Position numbers and translations under genes: made by a program. From assembly GCA_030607105.1 (NCBI GenBank), contig JAUWFF010000068.1, positions 1 to 6,604 on the forward strand: a DNA stretch of 6,604 nt, given 5' to 3'. The number at the start of each line of letters is the position of its first letter. The first letter of the stretch is position 1. Under the pieces are notes generated by a model. The model did no database searches, was not told the DNA's origin, and saw nothing but the letters and a program-made list of their open reading frames with translations. Source of the DNA: Filomicrobium sp. Lineage in GTDB: Bacteria > Pseudomonadota > Alphaproteobacteria > Rhizobiales > Hyphomicrobiaceae. Shown here in pieces: positions 6,169 to 6,604 of the stretch.

Positions 6169-6604
6169 ATGAAACTTTCAAAAAATCTTTCTCCGCTAGC
6201 GGTTCTAATAGCGTTGGTACTAGTGCTCGGCGTGCAGTCCGCCCAAGCACACTGCCAGGTCCCTTGCGGCATCTTTGACGACAACGCTCGCGTAAAAGCG
6301 ATGATGGAAGATGCGGTGACTGTTGATAAGGCCACCACTGAAATGGCTGAACTGCAGGGCAAAACCGATCCTCAATCGGTCAATCAGACGGTGAGGTGGG
6401 TCATGAACAAGGAATCGCATGCCCAGAAGATCATCTCGACGATTTCAGACTACTTCTTGACGCAGCGCGTGAAGCCATCACAGGAAGACTATGTCGAGCG
6501 CCTCAAGAAACACCACGCGGTGATGCTTGCAGCAATGAAAGCTAAGCAACACGCCGACAAAAAACATGCAGAAGCTCTCATGGCCGAAATTACAGCTCTT
6601 GCTC
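6169..6604 (+). CDS. sodN: Nickel superoxide dismutase precursor, exported; 3' end beyond window
   Basis: The gene encodes NiSOD, which converts superoxide to oxygen and hydrogen peroxide. Residues 1-27 form a Sec-type signal (Lys2, Lys5, hydrophobic core LAVLIALVLVLGV, then SAQA). Type I signal peptidase cleavage after AQA would leave HCQVPCGIFD as the new N-terminus. This is the nickel hook: His1 (amine and imidazole), Cys2 and Cys6 are the ligands in the family. Mature residue 9 is Phe, where the Streptomyces enzyme has Tyr. Further along come the SDYFL segment and a Lys/His-rich helical C-terminal part with KKHHAVML, agreeing with the four-helix-bundle fold. 145 codons are visible (118 mature residues), close to the roughly 117 residues of the Streptomyces mature enzyme, so only a few codons should be missing. 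ATG 6169 has GGAA 6 nt upstream; an in-frame ATG at 6157 would add four residues and has no visible RBS. The predicted location is the periplasm. Any maturation protease gene would lie outside the window. Confidence 0.9.
   Translation, partial: MKLSKNLSPLAVLIALVLVLGVQSAQAHCQVPCGIFDDNARVKAMMEDAVTVDKATTEMAELQGKTDPQSVNQTVRWVMNKESHAQKIISTISDYFLTQRVKPSQEDYVERLKKHHAVMLAAMKAKQHADKKHAEALMAEITALA

Noticed and set aside
6129..6420. Two - strand frames opposite sodN
   Set aside because: They mirror the dismutase coding sequence and its leader. The NiSOD reading on the + strand fully explains this stretch.

Overview
All recognisable genes lie on the + strand. The window holds two units. The first is an RND-type efflux operon: a lipoprotein membrane-fusion adaptor, an inner-membrane RND permease, and a small unrecognised membrane protein. 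The second, after a gap of about 340 bases, is the start and nearly all of a nickel superoxide dismutase gene that runs off the right edge.

Region by region: 1-172 is a leader with a possible sigma70-like promoter (TTGCCA, 16 nt, TACACT) and no convincing gene. 173-1840 encodes the adaptor, with a lipobox cysteine at residue 24. 1837-5361 encodes the permease; its GTG start overlaps the adaptor stop by 4 bases (GTGA). 5404/5416-5826 encodes a 136-140 residue membrane protein of no family I recognise, 42-54 bases downstream and probably co-transcribed. 5827-6168 is intergenic. It contains a long two-tier hairpin (5905-5971) and a perfect 6-6-6 dyad (6047-6064) that could be an operator for the dismutase gene. 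From 6169 to the edge is sodN, with an export signal ending AQA directly before the nickel hook HCQVPCG.

Function: the adaptor and permease should form the inner-membrane and periplasmic parts of a tripartite proton-driven pump. No outer-membrane channel gene and no regulator are in view. Both pump proteins are longer than classical AcrA/AcrB relatives (555 and 1174 residues) because of insertions in their periplasmic parts. The permease also carries Asn at two positions that are Asp and Lys in the AcrB proton relay. The dismutase is predicted to be exported, so signal peptidase cleavage would itself expose the nickel-binding N-terminal histidine.

Organism: a diderm (Gram-negative type) bacterium of moderately high GC. 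The exported NiSOD, enlarged RND proteins and use of GTG/TTG starts are compatible with Planctomycetota. This is an inference from general familiarity; marine Proteobacteria remain possible. I see no mobile element, CRISPR array, tRNA or rRNA.
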